A stretch of 64,000 nucleotides of DNA from Tetracentron sinense. Taxonomy: Eukaryota; Streptophyta; Magnoliopsida; Trochodendrales; Trochodendraceae. The notes under the pieces are model-generated. The model saw nothing but the letters and a program-made list of their open reading frames with translations. It did no database searches and was not told where the DNA came from. The position numbers and the translations under genes were made by a program. Below are positions 44,953 through 56,757 of the stretch, piece after piece; the first letter of the stretch is position 1, and each line of letters opens with the position of its first letter. The DNA lies in assembly GCA_015143295.1 (NCBI GenBank), contig CM026560.1, positions 3,846,501 to 3,910,500 of the forward strand, given 5' to 3'.

Positions 44953-46892
44953 TGTTGGTGTTGATTTAAATTTTTTAAATTGTTAAAACCGATCATTAGT
45001 ATCCGGGTTTTGATTTTAATCATAGACTAAACCTTGGGTGAGTGTTTGATCCCTTGAAGAGAGAAAACACTCACTCCTTAGTTTCTTTAGTCCCACATTA
45101 GAAATGGAAAGAGATATTTATGAGTTTATTTAATTATTTTGATTGCTTAGTTGTATACAACTAAGCTTATGGTATGAAATTTTTCCCACCAAATTATTTA
45201 GACCATACCTTGGGCTCATGGGCAAAGGGCTTTGGGCGCTATGAGGTGCACTTTGTCGCGAGTTGTTTGGGTAACTATTTATTTTGATTAAATCTGGACC
45301 ATCCATCTCATTAGAACTGTTGATCTAGGTTGACCTTGATCGGATGATCATCCTTGATTGATCCAAACCGTCTAATCATGGCTCTGGCTCAGATTAGATC
45401 TGGCCTGTTTGATCTTGGGTGTTTGATTCTAGAACCCACATGGGGGTGTTAGATGGATTAGACCCATGATTGCCTTGGGTCAGTGGGTGTAGGCCCATCA
45501 TGGTTTACATGGGGTGGTCTAACCTTTGGTCTAACCAAGGTAGCCAAGTGCCCTTAGCATAGTTTGCCTAGGCAGGAGGGTGGAGGGCCTAGCCAGATGG
45601 TTGAGCCCATGCATATGCATGGGGGCCTTGGTCCTCTATAAATAGGAGGGCCTTGGGAGGTTCTAAGGTGTATTGGAACCCAGACTAGAGCTAAGTCCAT
45701 GAGCCAAGACCAGAGAGGAGACCATACCAGACCTTAGACTAAAATGGCACACCTTGATCCAGAGAGAGTCGAACCACCCTAGTCCATCAAGGGACTGAGA
45801 ACTAGAGTCCTCCATTGATGGACCTTGAAGCTCAAGGAAGAAGATGATGATCTAGAACCCAGATCCAGAAGAATGTCCAGGGTCGATCCAGATCCATGAA
45901 TGCTTGGAAATTGACTTCGGTCCAGCTCCGAATGATGTTTCAAATCAGAATGCCTTTGGGCTTCTCAACCGTCCAACATAGAATAGTCCTTATGTGGACT
46001 GTTTGATTGCTAGATCTGAAATTTAGATTAGGTAGAACAATAGATCTGTCCTTCGGATAGAAGCGTCTTGGTGATCATCCGATCTTAGGTGGAAACCTAC
46101 TATATCCACATGATGGATCCTATAAGGATCATCTACACCTAAATAAGGTATCTTGTGGGTTAGATTAATCCTAGACATGCCTAATCTCGTGACCAAACAG
46201 AGTTGGAACATTATAGAATCAAATTAATAATAATCTTGTGACCAAACAGATTTGGACTAGGTTAATTGGATTAACTATAAGTTCTGTAACCGAATATGAT
46301 TAATAACAAAATTGATTCTGGCCAAACCAAAATAGATTCTGTGCAGGATTGATTCTGGTCAAAACCAGAATCTGTAACCAAACAAACTAAGAGTAGACCT
46401 AATTTGGAATAGGTTACAACCAGGATTAGACTAAACCAGATTGAGCCTAAACCCTGTAGCCAATCAAACCCTTACGCCTTGAGGGGCAAAATGGTAATTT
46501 TGAAAATTGACCAAATAATTAGATAAACTCTTTCCATAAAGCCAATGGGACTTTAAGACATTTGGATAATTGGCAAACCATAATAAAATGATTATTTATA
46601 TGTATATCATCCTAAAAGAAGATTAGTACCACGTCTTCTACCGAGTAGTGCAAACTTGTAAGGAAGATCAGAGAGAATCTGAGTTGAGTTGTATCCCGGA
46701 GATAGTGCTGTCACATTCCTTGCACATGGGAGGCTTCGATTATCTTCAAGAAAGACTAATTTTTAGCGCCTCTCAGCAAAGCGATTCTTAATTATAATTA
46801 ATTAATTAAATTGCTTGATTAATTATCTATTATTATCTATATGTGTTTCTAAGTAGCTATGTGTGCAGAGATTTAGCCCAATTTACCCAACA
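44953..46892 (+). mobile_element. Copia-type solo LTR (LTR3)
   Basis: It starts TGTTGGTGTTG and ends TTACCCAACA, with the direct repeat TATTT at 44948-44952 and 46893-46897. Removing it restores one of the repeated exon-intron units. A promoter is visible at 45608-45644. No coding region is present. Confidence 0.9.
45607..45644 (+). promoter_or_regulatory. 18-bp palindrome and TATA box of LTR3
   Basis: A perfect palindrome with half-site CCCATGCAT lies at 45606-45623, about 12 bases before the TATA element CTCTATAAATAG (45634-45645). Confidence 0.65.
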
Positions 46893-47599
46893 TATTTCTT
46901 TGGGTGAAGATCATCTAACTCTCCTTTTTCTTTTATCTTATGAATCGATCTTTTACAGTTAACTCAGTGTCAAAAAAAGGAGCAGCTGGAAGCGGTTAAT
47001 TTGGAGTTGAAAGAAATGAAACAACAGGTATATTTCATTTCTATGGGTGAAGATCATCTAACTCTTCTTTTTCTTTCCTCTTATGAAGTGAGGGTTTCTC
47101 TCTTTTACAGTGTCCGAAAAAGGAGCAGTTGGAAGCGGTCAATATGGAGTTGAAGAAATGAAACAACATGTATATTTCATTTCTATAGGTGAAGATCATC
47201 TAACTCTCCTTTTTCTATCCTCTTATGAAGTGAGGGTTTCTCTCTTTTACAGTGTCTGAAAAAGGAGCAGTTGGAAGCGGTTGATATGGAGTTGAAAGAA
47301 ATGAAACAACAGGTATATATTATATCTCTGGGTGATGATCACCTAACTTTCCTTTTTCTTTCATTTTATGAAGTCGACTTCATTTTATGAAGTCGGGTTT
47401 TCTCTCTTTTACAGTGTCTATAAAAGGAGCAGTTGGAAGCGGTTGATTTGGAGTTTAAAGAAATGAAATAAGAAGTATATTTTTCTGGCTGAAGATCATC
47501 CAACTCTCCTTTTCCTATCCTCTTATGAAGTGGGGTTTTCTCTCTTTTACAGTTAAGTCTGAATTGTCTAAAATAGGAGTGAAATTTCTTGAGAATTCT

Positions 47600-48382
47600 C
47601 TTCCGCAGGGTAGATAAAGATATATATATATATATAAGTTTAATTTTTGTTTTTGGGTCAAGAGCCATTTTTGATATTTTGAAGAAGATTTATATTCATA
47701 TTTTCTTAGGAGAATGATTGTTTCCGCGTGAGCAGAACATGCGCACGCGTGCCTACATGACACATATCTGTTTTAGCTCTAAAGGATGGATGGGCACATC
47801 TAAAGCCAAACAATGATCCTGTCGTTGCTGATTTTTTTTTTTGGAATCGTTGTTGATGTGAACTCTATTATATTTGTTGCTCTCCTCTCCATTGCCTTTG
47901 TTGCAGTCGTCTGGAAATTCTGGCAATTTCGGTCACCAACTCCAAATATTTTTGTGTTCGAAATATTCTCAAAATATCCTGAAGTTTCGGCCTGAATAAT
48001 GTTTTATTTCATACTTTTTCAATATATTTAATATATTTGACATATTAATTAGTTATACAATAATTACAAAATTAAGTGTTCTTGTTTAATAGGATTTATT
48101 TTTTAATAATATAATTAAACTATTAGAGAGAAAAGATTACTCATTTAGAATATTTTATTTTTAAATAAAAATAAGCTTTTCAAAATAGAATCCTTACAAA
48201 AATCCTGAGAAATTCAGGAGAATTTTAGTTGAAGTTCTTGGAATTTCCTGAAATTTCAAAACTACTCACTAAAAATAAAGTCTTAAAATAAAATCCTGAA
48301 ATTTCAGTTGAAATTCTTGAAAGTCCAAAAAAATTGGAAACTATTATTCACTAAACTAAATTCATTCATAAATATATATATA
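47600..48382. other. AT-rich DNA, no gene recognised
   Basis: It contains a (TA)n run (47619-47635), 'gaacatgcgcacgcgtgc' (about 47736) and several copies of 'aatcctgaaatttc' type sequence (48185-48330). A 60-codon frame at 47813 has no support. Confidence 0.5.
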
Positions 48383-50939
48383 TCATTCTACTAATAAAAG
48401 TACAAGGAATATGCAAAACTTTATTTGGACAAAAATACCCTTTAATTAATAATATTAACTTAATAACCTATGGTATCTATTAAAAATATTAATAGAGGTA
48501 TAGTTTGTTTATAATTCTTAGATGTCAAGTGATTGATTACAAGTATTTCTTTTCACACATGACGCTCCTCTCCGCAAGAAATTCCTCTTTTCTATCTCTA
48601 AAGTTAGAAAAGATATATTCTCACGTAAGCACTCCCTCAAATGGAATTATATTAAGCTACGTTCTCCTTAGTCTATATATAGTAAAGTGAAAATCTCAGT
48701 TTCTCTCATACATGATCCTAAGGAGATAAGTAAGAGCTCCTTCTCTTTTGTCTTATTATTCTTTTGTGTTTGCTTTCTTCTGTCATGGCTGCTTTGTTTC
48801 ATGTTCTTAGCTTTTTACAAAAATTGGTTAATGAGTTCTTTGGTTTTTATTGGCTCTATATTACTCTGTTGAAAGTGTTGATTTTTTTTTTTTTTTGTGC
48901 ATATTATTCTTTATTTTTTCAAAGAACTTTGTATTCTCAGTTCTTGCATCCAATGGACGACTCCGCATCATCCCAACTTGATCCCAATGGACGGTATATA
49001 TTAGGTATTGGGTACCCATTGACACCCTAATTGTATTTATTCATAGAAACATATATGCACAACTACACATGCAAAATACAAATTTCAGTTCAGTCGTTAT
49101 ATAAGTAAGAATGTTGAAATAAAATGTTGATGTCTAATCTAATTCACCACAATCTACTAGAACCTTCACCTTACATTAATGTTTCCCAATGTACAGTTTA
49201 TTAGAATACTCAGTTTGCAGTTTCTTGCAATAATCCATCCTATAATTAATATTTTTCTTGCTATAGATATAGGTCCCAGTTTTAAAGCTCAGTGAAATAA
49301 TCAAGACTGAGAACAAGATAAGGTATAACCTACTTTGCACCATCACTGAGCTTGCGTTGCCTAACAGAATTGCTGATTAGATGACAACAATCGTCTGATC
49401 GCCGCTTGTCATGCCATGGATCATGAAATTCACATCTCTATTCTCATCCAGTGATCGGTCCTTCCCGTTAAGAAGATGAGGCACCTGTTAAGAATGTTAC
49501 ACTTCGTAGCATCCCAATGTATGTTACCTTGATCAAGGGAAAGTCATTTGTTGTATGCTAAACATAACTCTAAAATCAAAATGGCAATCAATGTTGGATT
49601 TGAGTTAAAATATTCTAAAGATAAATACTTCAACCCAAATTAAACTTCATCAGCCTTTATGTATTTTTCCTCCCCTTTATCCTATATTGTCATAGGTTCA
49701 CTTTATCTTCCACCTTTGTTCTTAAATTTTAGGAAGGGTAATTTGTAGAAATCTGTTCCTGCGCGCACCCACACCACTCACTGACTTTAGTAAATCCATG
49801 ATGAAAGTACTTGAAAATACAAGTAACTTTAAAAGGATGTGCATACATATCAATTGCAACTAAACAAGTGAGGATAATAAAGCTTATTGTGACCTAAGGT
49901 TCCATAGCTATACCAGAGAACGGAAGAGTTCCATCTGCTGATGAGAATACAATGCTTTCTACTTCTTAAGGTCAACAATCTTCTTCCCATCTGCTTGCAG
50001 TATAAGCAAGTCTACTTCGTAGTTTCCACTTTTGTTTGCAGAAAATTGCTTGTAAGAAATCTGACATGTAGCTTATAATTAATATATGGTTAGACTTCTG
50101 TATTCAATGGATAGATTGACTATCATCAAATATTAGAACCAGAATCTTCCATAGGTGAAATCTTAGGTTTGTAGTTATTCTACATATTCCTTACCCCATG
50201 CATACATGCTAACTTCGATCATTGTATATGAATTTTTGTTAGTATTTATTCTATTTTTCAGAATGGACTCTTGTGTCAGTTTTCGATCGGTTGCTAACAT
50301 TAGTGGGGTTCTCTAACTATAGGTCATGTTACAAGGGAAGTGTGATTGCATTATTTTAAGCTGTGAGAGTTGAATTGGTAAAATAATATTATTTATGAAT
50401 TACTAAAAAAAAAAATTATTGGAATAACTAATATTTAGAATATTATTAAAACATTAATTAAGTCATTAGATAGGTAAATACATAGAATAAACTTTACTAT
50501 ATATAATTAACCCTTCAATTTAATTATAAAGTACAAATTTTTTTATTAATTTTATAATATAAATAATTAACTTACTAAATACATAAAATAATTTTGAAAT
50601 TTTTTTAATGAATTTCTAATTATCTAAAGTTACATTTTTAATTAGTAAAATATTAAATAATAATTCACTAGAGTCTCAATAAACTATAGTAACTAAGAGT
50701 TAACCATTTAGATAATTTTGCTAATTAATTTAATAAAATTCGAAAATCTAAAAATGAAATAATTAAATCATCAAGTTTTGTCTAAAGACTTCCACTAAAA
50801 AAAGTTAACTCAAACTCGGTAAATATTCATTATTTAAATTTTAAAGTTAATGTATTTTTTACAAATTTTTATTGAGTTTTTTTAAAAATAAAAATAATCA
50901 TTGAAGTATTTACGTGCGCTGCACGTACATTTTTACTAG
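48383..50939 (+). mobile_element. Non-autonomous Helitron
   Basis: The 5' end TCATTCTACTAATAAAAG follows A, and the 3' end CTAG is followed by T, as expected for insertion between A and T of a TA-rich site. A 7-bp hairpin (TACGTGC/GCACGTA, 50911-50927) lies eight bases before CTAG. No Rep-helicase is encoded. The interior has no recognised gene. Short frames near 48505-49030 could be captured host fragments but match nothing I can name. Confidence 0.8.
50911..50939 (+). terminator. Helitron 3' hairpin and CTAG end
   Basis: TACGTGC, loop GCT, GCACGTA, then eight bases and CTAG. This is the replication-termination structure of Helitrons. Confidence 0.82.
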
Positions 50940-52188
50940 TATATATATATATATATATAACCGGCATTATTTCAGCTGAAATTCTAGCCAAAGTTTCGAA
51001 ATATGAACTGAATTATGTCAGCATAATAATAGCAAAATTTCACAACAGTTAAACTACCTTAGGTCTGATTGCGTGTGTGGGTGCTAGGTGTTATATTACC
51101 TCTTACCAAAACCATGCCCCTTCCCTTCTTTTCTTGCAAAGTTCACTCAAATTTCCTTTCCTTTCCTTTCCTTTCCTTTCCTTCCTTCCTTCCTTTCTTG
51201 CAAGTCCAAGGGTATTTTGATAACTGCACAACCATACCATGTATTACTATAACATTTTCAAACAATACTGTAACAAGCATCAAAGAAAGAGAAGGGGACG
51301 GTGGCAATATGGTGATTCTCCCAGATGCAGTTCATAAAACCCCTCGCGCTGTGACCATGCCTATAGAGCCCATGGATGTTCAAGAATCTGAGCTCGAGAC
51401 AATGGAAAAGAAAAAAGGAAAATATTGGTAACACACACTAGATGCTAGGAGCATGTCGTTTCATACTTTCATCAGTCATCCAACTCTTTAGCAACATTGG
51501 CAGAATTCCACCTTCATCTCTCCCTCCCTGATAATAATTGAGCCGAGATAAAAGAAACACCCAACTTTTAATGTCATCAATCTCAGTTTTATGCTTGTTT
51601 TGGACTCAACATTCAGTATTTGGTCTGACTAATTTTGAAACTCTAGAAAATACAAAGCATCCTTCAGTAGACAATTGAGAAAGATAATTGAAACCAATGT
51701 TGCCTGGTTCGCTGGGTTTGAATTTGGCTCCCGGTTCGCAATTCGCAGTTCACAATTTAGAGTGAACCCGGATCGCTAGGGGTAGGATGAGATAATTCGT
51801 GTTTCAGTTCGCTTAGGTTCTTTAGTTTGGTTCACTTAGGTTCTTTAGTTTGGTTCACTTTAAGCATGTAAAACAAATATATATTTTATATTAGAGGAGT
51901 GCTAGCCCTACTCTCAGCCTCTATCAACTCCTTACTCTCCCCCTTGCCAAGAACATCTCTTCCCATGATTCAGCAATGTAACTTTTTATAACATAATATA
52001 AAAGCATTGGTAGCTGTTCTCTAAGGAATAAGAGTCTTGAATTCTATTATAAGTACTTTATTGGAATATACAACACCACATCAGGTGGGGGGGCAAAAAT
52101 AGAAAGATAACTTTCTGAAACTTTGGTGCAATCAAAGCATGGATGATATATCAAGCGCTAAAACCCCAATAACAAACAAAAAGGGCAT
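50940..52188. other. Mixed intergenic DNA with microsatellites
   Basis: This holds a TA run (50940-50958) and a CTTTC array (about 51153-51195). The open frame 51069-51431 is driven by that array in its first half. Its end (MPIEPMDVQESELETMEKKK, then GGTAAC) could be an exon with a donor at about 51429. At 51700-51850 a 'ggttcgcaattcgcagttc' region and a doubled 'ttaggttctttagtttggttcac' resemble MITE ends. 'agaggagtgctagcc' at 51894 resembles the foldback element tip at 41660. Confidence 0.45.
51153..51195. repeat. CTTTC/CTTC microsatellite
   Basis: There are about six CTTTC units followed by CTTC units. Confidence 0.85.
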
Positions 52189-52245
52189 TTGATTTTTCCT
52201 GAATTTTGTAAAAGGAAAACCAAGAATAACATGAATCTGTCCCAA

Positions 52246-52394
52246 CTAACTTACAAGATCCCGTTGTTTGAAGACATCAAGCATGGCAACACCAATCTTT
52301 GCTGGGGACTCGACTCGACCACTGTCATCCCAGCTTCCCTTGGGGTCTTAATTCTGTCTTGGGCTGTTCCCTTCCCTCCTGACACAATATATAG
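52246..52394 (-). pseudogene. Last exon of succinate-CoA ligase subunit alpha, frameshifted
   Basis: On the minus strand, after an acceptor CTGCAG (52395-52400), the frame reads IVSGGKGTAQDRIKTPREAG then MTVVES. This is the conserved C-terminal segment of mitochondrial succinyl-CoA synthetase alpha, the nucleotide-linked ligase of the TCA cycle. A 5-bp tandem duplication of GAGTC (plus-strand 52307-52316) shifts the frame. The remaining codons after it match the family end (blocks PAKIG and VAMLDVFKQR in the other frame), and a TAG lies at 52246-52248. The intron border shows a DNA-level copy, not a retrocopy. Upstream exons are not found in the next 1.8 kb, so this is a fragment. Confidence 0.8.
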
Positions 52395-52439
52395 CTGCAG
52401 ATACACTATAGAAAGTAATAATAATAAATGAATTGTCAA

Positions 52440-54241
52440 GTAAATAAAACATAGTCATTCGCGAAGGATACAGAAATTTCATGACCAAAACATGAAGATA
52501 AACACTATGAGCAGTTAGAAGCATGAGTGATAAGAAATAATGGAAAAGATCTCCTTCACTGTATACTAGTGGTCAGAACATGCGCTGTAAGAGGAAGCAG
52601 GGATAAACACTACAATGCCTAGCTCAGTAGATAGGGCAAATTCCGAGTCTGGTATACCAAATCATTCAATGATGGCTCAAACTTTATGGTATAACTAAGG
52701 ACAATCATCCAAGTAACCTGTATGAATACACACACACACAGCTTCCTCTCTAGAGATTGATGGGAGAGGCGATGTTTGCGATAAAAAAGTGTGGAAGGGT
52801 AAAGAATGCACTCTTTTGATCTATTTGGAGCAACTAATAAGCTCTCTTGCCTCGATAAAAAAAAAACTAATAAGTAGCCACTTTAGAGATCCACTTCTTA
52901 ATTATTTGAACTGACGAGGATGTTGAATATAGAAGCAGCGGAAACCCAAATAAAGAAGCTCTTTATTGATGCACTAACTCAAAAACGTACAACACTCAAA
53001 AGACTCAAGGGACACTCACACTTACTCTAACACTCACACTTACACTAGAGATCATTCCAACACACTTAGGACTTTGTGTGTTGCTAGTATACACCAAAAG
53101 AAACCCCAAACACCCTTTTATAAATGTGGGTGGTCGGTGGAGGCATGAGGCATTAAATGAGGAGTTTTTCTAGAAACAAAGAATTTCTAAAGAGAGAAGG
53201 AGAAATGGAGAAAATTCTGGAGAGAGAGAGTAAGAGATAGTCGGTGGTGACTCTTTCAATGGAGAGACTTCTAAAGAGAGGGTGAGTGAGTCGGTGGTGA
53301 TTCTCAACACAGGAAGCATGATGGTAATAAATAGTGCCAAAAACAATGTATTGGTCGTGGGAGGCTGGGGAATACATTTGGGGATGACCAACTATATCTT
53401 AGTATAGATGAATTTGAAGAAAATTTAGAAGAAAATTAGTTTTTCTGCTGCATGACCTTTACTTTATCTCCTTGATTTAATAAAACTGGAATCCAGAACC
53501 AGAAATACCTAACTGTAGAATAGAGTTTCAAACAAGCAAGAACACTCTATAGAGCCAGAAAAGTATATTTTAAACAAAATAAATCTATATTCTGTCAAAA
53601 AAAACACCTTGTACTTTTTACAGATCATCTCACCACCTTTTTACTGAAAAAATGAATTTAGAATCCAAACTAATCATCTGATAGACCAAAGTCTAGCCAG
53701 CACATATGGTGCTCAAGCATCCAATGTGACCAACAAGATCTCCCATCCATTCTATCAACCTTTTCTATAGCCTCTTATTGTATATTTTCTGATCATGGTC
53801 CGAAAAAATGTGAGATCATATGCTTAGGACTGGAACCTGGAGTGATTCTTGGCCAAGAAAACATCTTAGGCGGGACAATTAATGCAATATATGCAACAGA
53901 TGCCTATCTGTTGCTAGACTTGAAAAAAATAATGAATATCAACCTTCCTTACTTTTATCAAGGCAGTAGCATCCTCTTCTTTGAAAATTTTACCCTATTT
54001 ATTTCCTTTGCTTTTGCTTGGTTTGAAAACTCCAAAGACGATACCACATCTACCCAAGCGAGTGCATATCCTTTAGTGCCTAATATCGGATTGCGGATGT
54101 TTTCTCTTGATTCTTCCTTCGAAGCTAACTTCATGATTTCATCTCACACTCTTCGGAGAGCGAAAGACCTTCAAATACTACTTCGCAAGGGTATCCTGCT
54201 ATCAAGTAAATATCTATTCTTTGGCCCTTTTCTGTACTGAT
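52440..54241. other. Intergenic DNA, no certain gene
   Basis: A (CA) run lies at 52730-52740. From 52922 (TGTTGAATATAGAAGCAGC) to about 53460 the sequence looks like a decayed opposite-strand LTR, with a polyadenylation-like AATAAAGAAGCTCTTTATT palindrome at 52952-52970. I could not find its other border. Purine-rich repeats with 'tcggtggtgattctc' occur at about 53240-53310. A 132-codon frame at 53842-54240 shows no known motif. Confidence 0.4.
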
Positions 54242-54414
54242 TGTAGACACCCTGTGTTTGCCCGGATTCTTCATGCTCTTCCATTTCTCCTAACACTTTT
54301 GACTCTCCAAGGCTTTAGGATTCACCTCCAAACCCCAACTCATCCAACTTATCCTAATATGAGACCAAACCAATCCATCAAAAAAGACCCCTTTTATTTT
54401 TGAAAAATTTTGTT

Positions 54415-54690
54415 TGGTCGTTTTTCACATAAACGACCAGATTTATTTGGGAATTAAATTGTAGTCGTTTTTAATAAAACGACATTATCTTTTGGGTCTT
54501 CTTTTGTATAGTCATTTATATTAAAACGACTCAAGCTTGAACCCTAAGTTTGAGCCCGTAACTAACCATGTGCATGACAATCTTTTCTATTACAAAAGGG
54601 GGACTTCTTGGTCGTTTTTTCATAAACAACTAGACCAATGTGCACTACAATCACCATGTCGTTTTGGATAAAAATGACCAGTGCTAAATC
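54415..54690 (+). promoter_or_regulatory. Five GTCGTTTT/AAAACGAC hairpins in U3 of LTR4
   Basis: Imperfect inverted repeats lie at about 54417-54441, 54465-54484, 54511-54531, 54609-54634 and 54658-54682. Each pairs (A/T)GTCGTTTT with AAAACGAC or a one-base variant. They end about 185 bp before the TATA box. Confidence 0.75.
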
Positions 54691-54867
54691 CATTATTTTG
54701 TCTATCAAACTCTTATGGTATATCAACTCTCTTTGGACCAAATAACCTCCACAATTTGTGAGTTCTCAGGGATTTCGTCCCCAACAACCAAAAGAATGAC
54801 TTTTATGTCTCTAAAAATGTTTTGTCTCATACTGGAATTGAGGGAGTTTTTCCTCTTAATCACTCCC

Positions 54868-54876
54868 TTATAAATA
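54868..54876 (+). promoter_or_regulatory. TATA box of LTR4
   Basis: TTATAAATA is followed by 'cctcacccctctaccc', the same arrangement as in LTR1 at 576. Confidence 0.6.
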
Positions 54877-55295
54877 CCTCACCCCTCTACCCATTATTTT
54901 CACCAACTCTCAACTAGCCAAACTTCTATCCAAAAGAGTAAGGAAGCCATGCAATTTGCAAGACATCCTAAGTCTTAGAAACTTTCATCCTTCTCATTTT
55001 CTCGAAGTTCTAAATTTTCCTAAGTCCCTAGAGAACTAGAGAAGCCTTGAAGAAGAAAGGCCTTGGAGAAGATAGAAAGCTTGAAGAAGAAGAAGAGCTT
55101 GAAGGTGTCCAAAAAGGAGAAAGCTCGAAGAAATTAAGAAAAACAAGGGGGTCTCCAACCCACATAGGTAACCTCAAGACTCTATCTCTACATTTGTGCT
55201 AATTCTCCTCTTAACCCTCTATTTTTCCTTTTATGAATGTGAGCCTTTAGATAAATTTTGAGACGTATCCCTCTTTCTTTAGATAGTTTGGACTC

Positions 55296-55665
55296 TCCTC
55301 TGACACGTTTCACCGATTAGCGGGCTATAAATGGAAAGAAGAGGGGTAGGAACCCCTAGGTATTTTTAGAACCCATTTTTGCTTGTTTTTCTTAACTTTA
55401 TGTAATATGAGCCAAATTGTTGGGAAAAAAAAAACCGTCTCCTTTCTCCAAAAAACTCATTAAAGATTCCCTATGACGCGTTTCGCCGAATTGGGGCTTT
55501 TTGTGAGAAATAGAGATATAAAAACCCTCCCTGGTTTTAGAAATATTGCTTCAATCTCGTAGTTTTCAAACATTTGAGTTTTAGTATATTTTTTCATATT
55601 CCTAAAGTCACTAAAGATCCCCTACGATGCGTTTCGCCGAATTGGGGCTCTTTGTAAAAAATGGG
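55296..55665 (+). repeat. Three-fold GCGTTTCGCCGAATTGGGGC repeat in LTR4
   Basis: Copies near 55301 (degenerate), 55476 and 55628 share the core plus 'ctctttgt' and the lead-in 'aaagattccctatgac'. The spacing is about 173 and 152 bp. Confidence 0.75.
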
Positions 55666-55707
55666 AGAAGGAGGATATTTCCTTTATATTTAGATACATA
55701 TGAGCTT

Positions 55708-56345
55708 TTCAAAATTTCATCATTTTGCATGCATTATGTTGATATCTAATCTCTCTAGATTAGAGTTGTTATAATTTTGTTAGGATATAGTCACTCTTTT
55801 CAAAATTTCATCATTTGCATGTATTATAGCGATGTCTAATCTCCCTAGATTAGAGTCGTTATAATGCTTTTTTTTTTTCAGTCACTCTTTTCAAAATTCC
55901 ATCATTTGCATGCATTATGTCGGTGTCTAATCTCCCTAGATTAGAGTCGTTATAATGCTCATTTTTTTTTACAGTCACTCTCTTCAAAATTCTATTATTT
56001 GTATGCATTATGTCGATGTCTAATCTTCCTATATTAAAATCGTTATAATGCTCATTTTTTTAGGACATACCCACTATTTTTTAAAAATTCTATCATTTGC
56101 ATGTATTATAGCGATGTCTAATCTTCCTACATTAGAGTCATTATAATGCTCATTTTTTTTAGTCACTTTTTTCAAAATTCCATCATTTGCATGCATTTAT
56201 GGCGATGTCTAATCTCCCTAGATTAGAGTCGTTATAATGCCCATTTTTTTAGAGCACGGTCACTCTTTTCAAAATTCTATCATTTGCATGAATTATGACG
56301 ATGTCTAATCTCCCTAGATTAGAATCATAATAATGCTCATTCTTT
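55708..56345 (+). repeat. Seven-unit tandem repeat of about 90-97 bp in LTR4
   Basis: Each unit runs 'cttttcaaaattccatcattt', 'gcatgcattatgtcgatgt', a hairpin CTAATCT-ccct-AGATTAG or variant, 'agtcgttataatgctc', a T-run and 'agtcact'. Hairpin positions are about 55746, 55832, 55925, 56019, 56115, 56207 and 56305. Units 4 and 5 have lost part of the pairing. Confidence 0.88.
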
Positions 56346-56757
56346 TTAGACTTAGGTTTTCCCATCTCTTTTCCTAAAAATTCAAATCTAGAGTCATTTT
56401 GTTCAAGTCAAATTAGAGTCTTATTAACTAATTTTTTCAAGCCAATCTATTAAATAAACTTTTAGGGAATTTTGAAAGCATAGGTCACCGTCTTTAGACG
56501 GGTGATTTGGGGTGCCTAACACCTTCCCCGATTCACGATAGAACCTCCCTTCCTAGAATCTCACCATGGTTTCTCATTACCCATATTTTTCAAACAAAAA
56601 TGAATTTCGGTGACTAATCACACCACAATTCAATGATTGGTGGTGACTCGATATTCACGATAATAGTATGCTTTATGTGTATTAATGTGGAGAATATCCG
56701 GAAAAGTTCTGTTTTTTTTTTTATCTTTAAAAAAAAAGGTCGCTATATCACACTGAT

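Larger units (their letters stand above)
44806..47580 (+). repeat. Tandemly amplified exon-intron unit of about 142-160 bp
   Basis: The unit contains an exon for CLKKEQLEAVDMELKEMKQQ and an intron beginning GTATATTTC, continuing 'gggtgaagatcatctaactctc' and ending 'tctcttttacag'. Copies start at about 44806, 44923, 46959, 47111, 47253, 47415 and 47553 (last one partial). The copia solo LTR at 44953-46892 interrupts the second copy. Confidence 0.82.
44342..47600 (+). pseudogene. Host-type multi-exon gene encoding a coiled coil, broken
   Basis: Possible exons are 44342-44362 (MKNPKIP), 44553-44600, 44684-44728 (VRAAIDLEVKELEQQ) and 44806-44850 (LTQCLKKEQLQVELQ). Then comes a series of near-identical exons at 46959-47027, 47111-47169, 47253-47312 and 47415-47474, each preceded by 'ctcttttacag'. 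All but the frameshifted third are multiples of three. The second exon has an in-frame TAA, the donor after 44850 is TT not GT, one later exon has a frameshift and one has two stops. The heptad-like leucine/glutamate pattern suggests a coiled coil. I do not recognise the family. A distant MADS-type reading of exon two (NNVTFS in another frame) is too weak to use. Confidence 0.5.
54242..56752 (+). mobile_element. Solo LTR of a long-LTR Ty3/gypsy element (LTR4)
   Basis: It starts TGTAGACACCC and ends GCTATATCACA, flanked by CTGAT at 54237-54241 and 56753-56757. Its lineage matches LTR1: GGGGTGCCTAACACCTTCCCC (about 56509-56529) and GGTGGTGACTC (about 56640) correspond to motifs at 2391 and 2496. 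It contains hairpins, a TATA box, a three-fold repeat and a seven-fold repeat, listed separately. Confidence 0.9.

Noticed and set aside
51069..51431. 120-codon protein gene
   Set aside because: The first half translates a CTTTC microsatellite; only the last part might be an exon.
53842..54240. 132-codon gene
   Set aside because: No recognisable domain, no promoter, and codon composition like the AT-rich surroundings.
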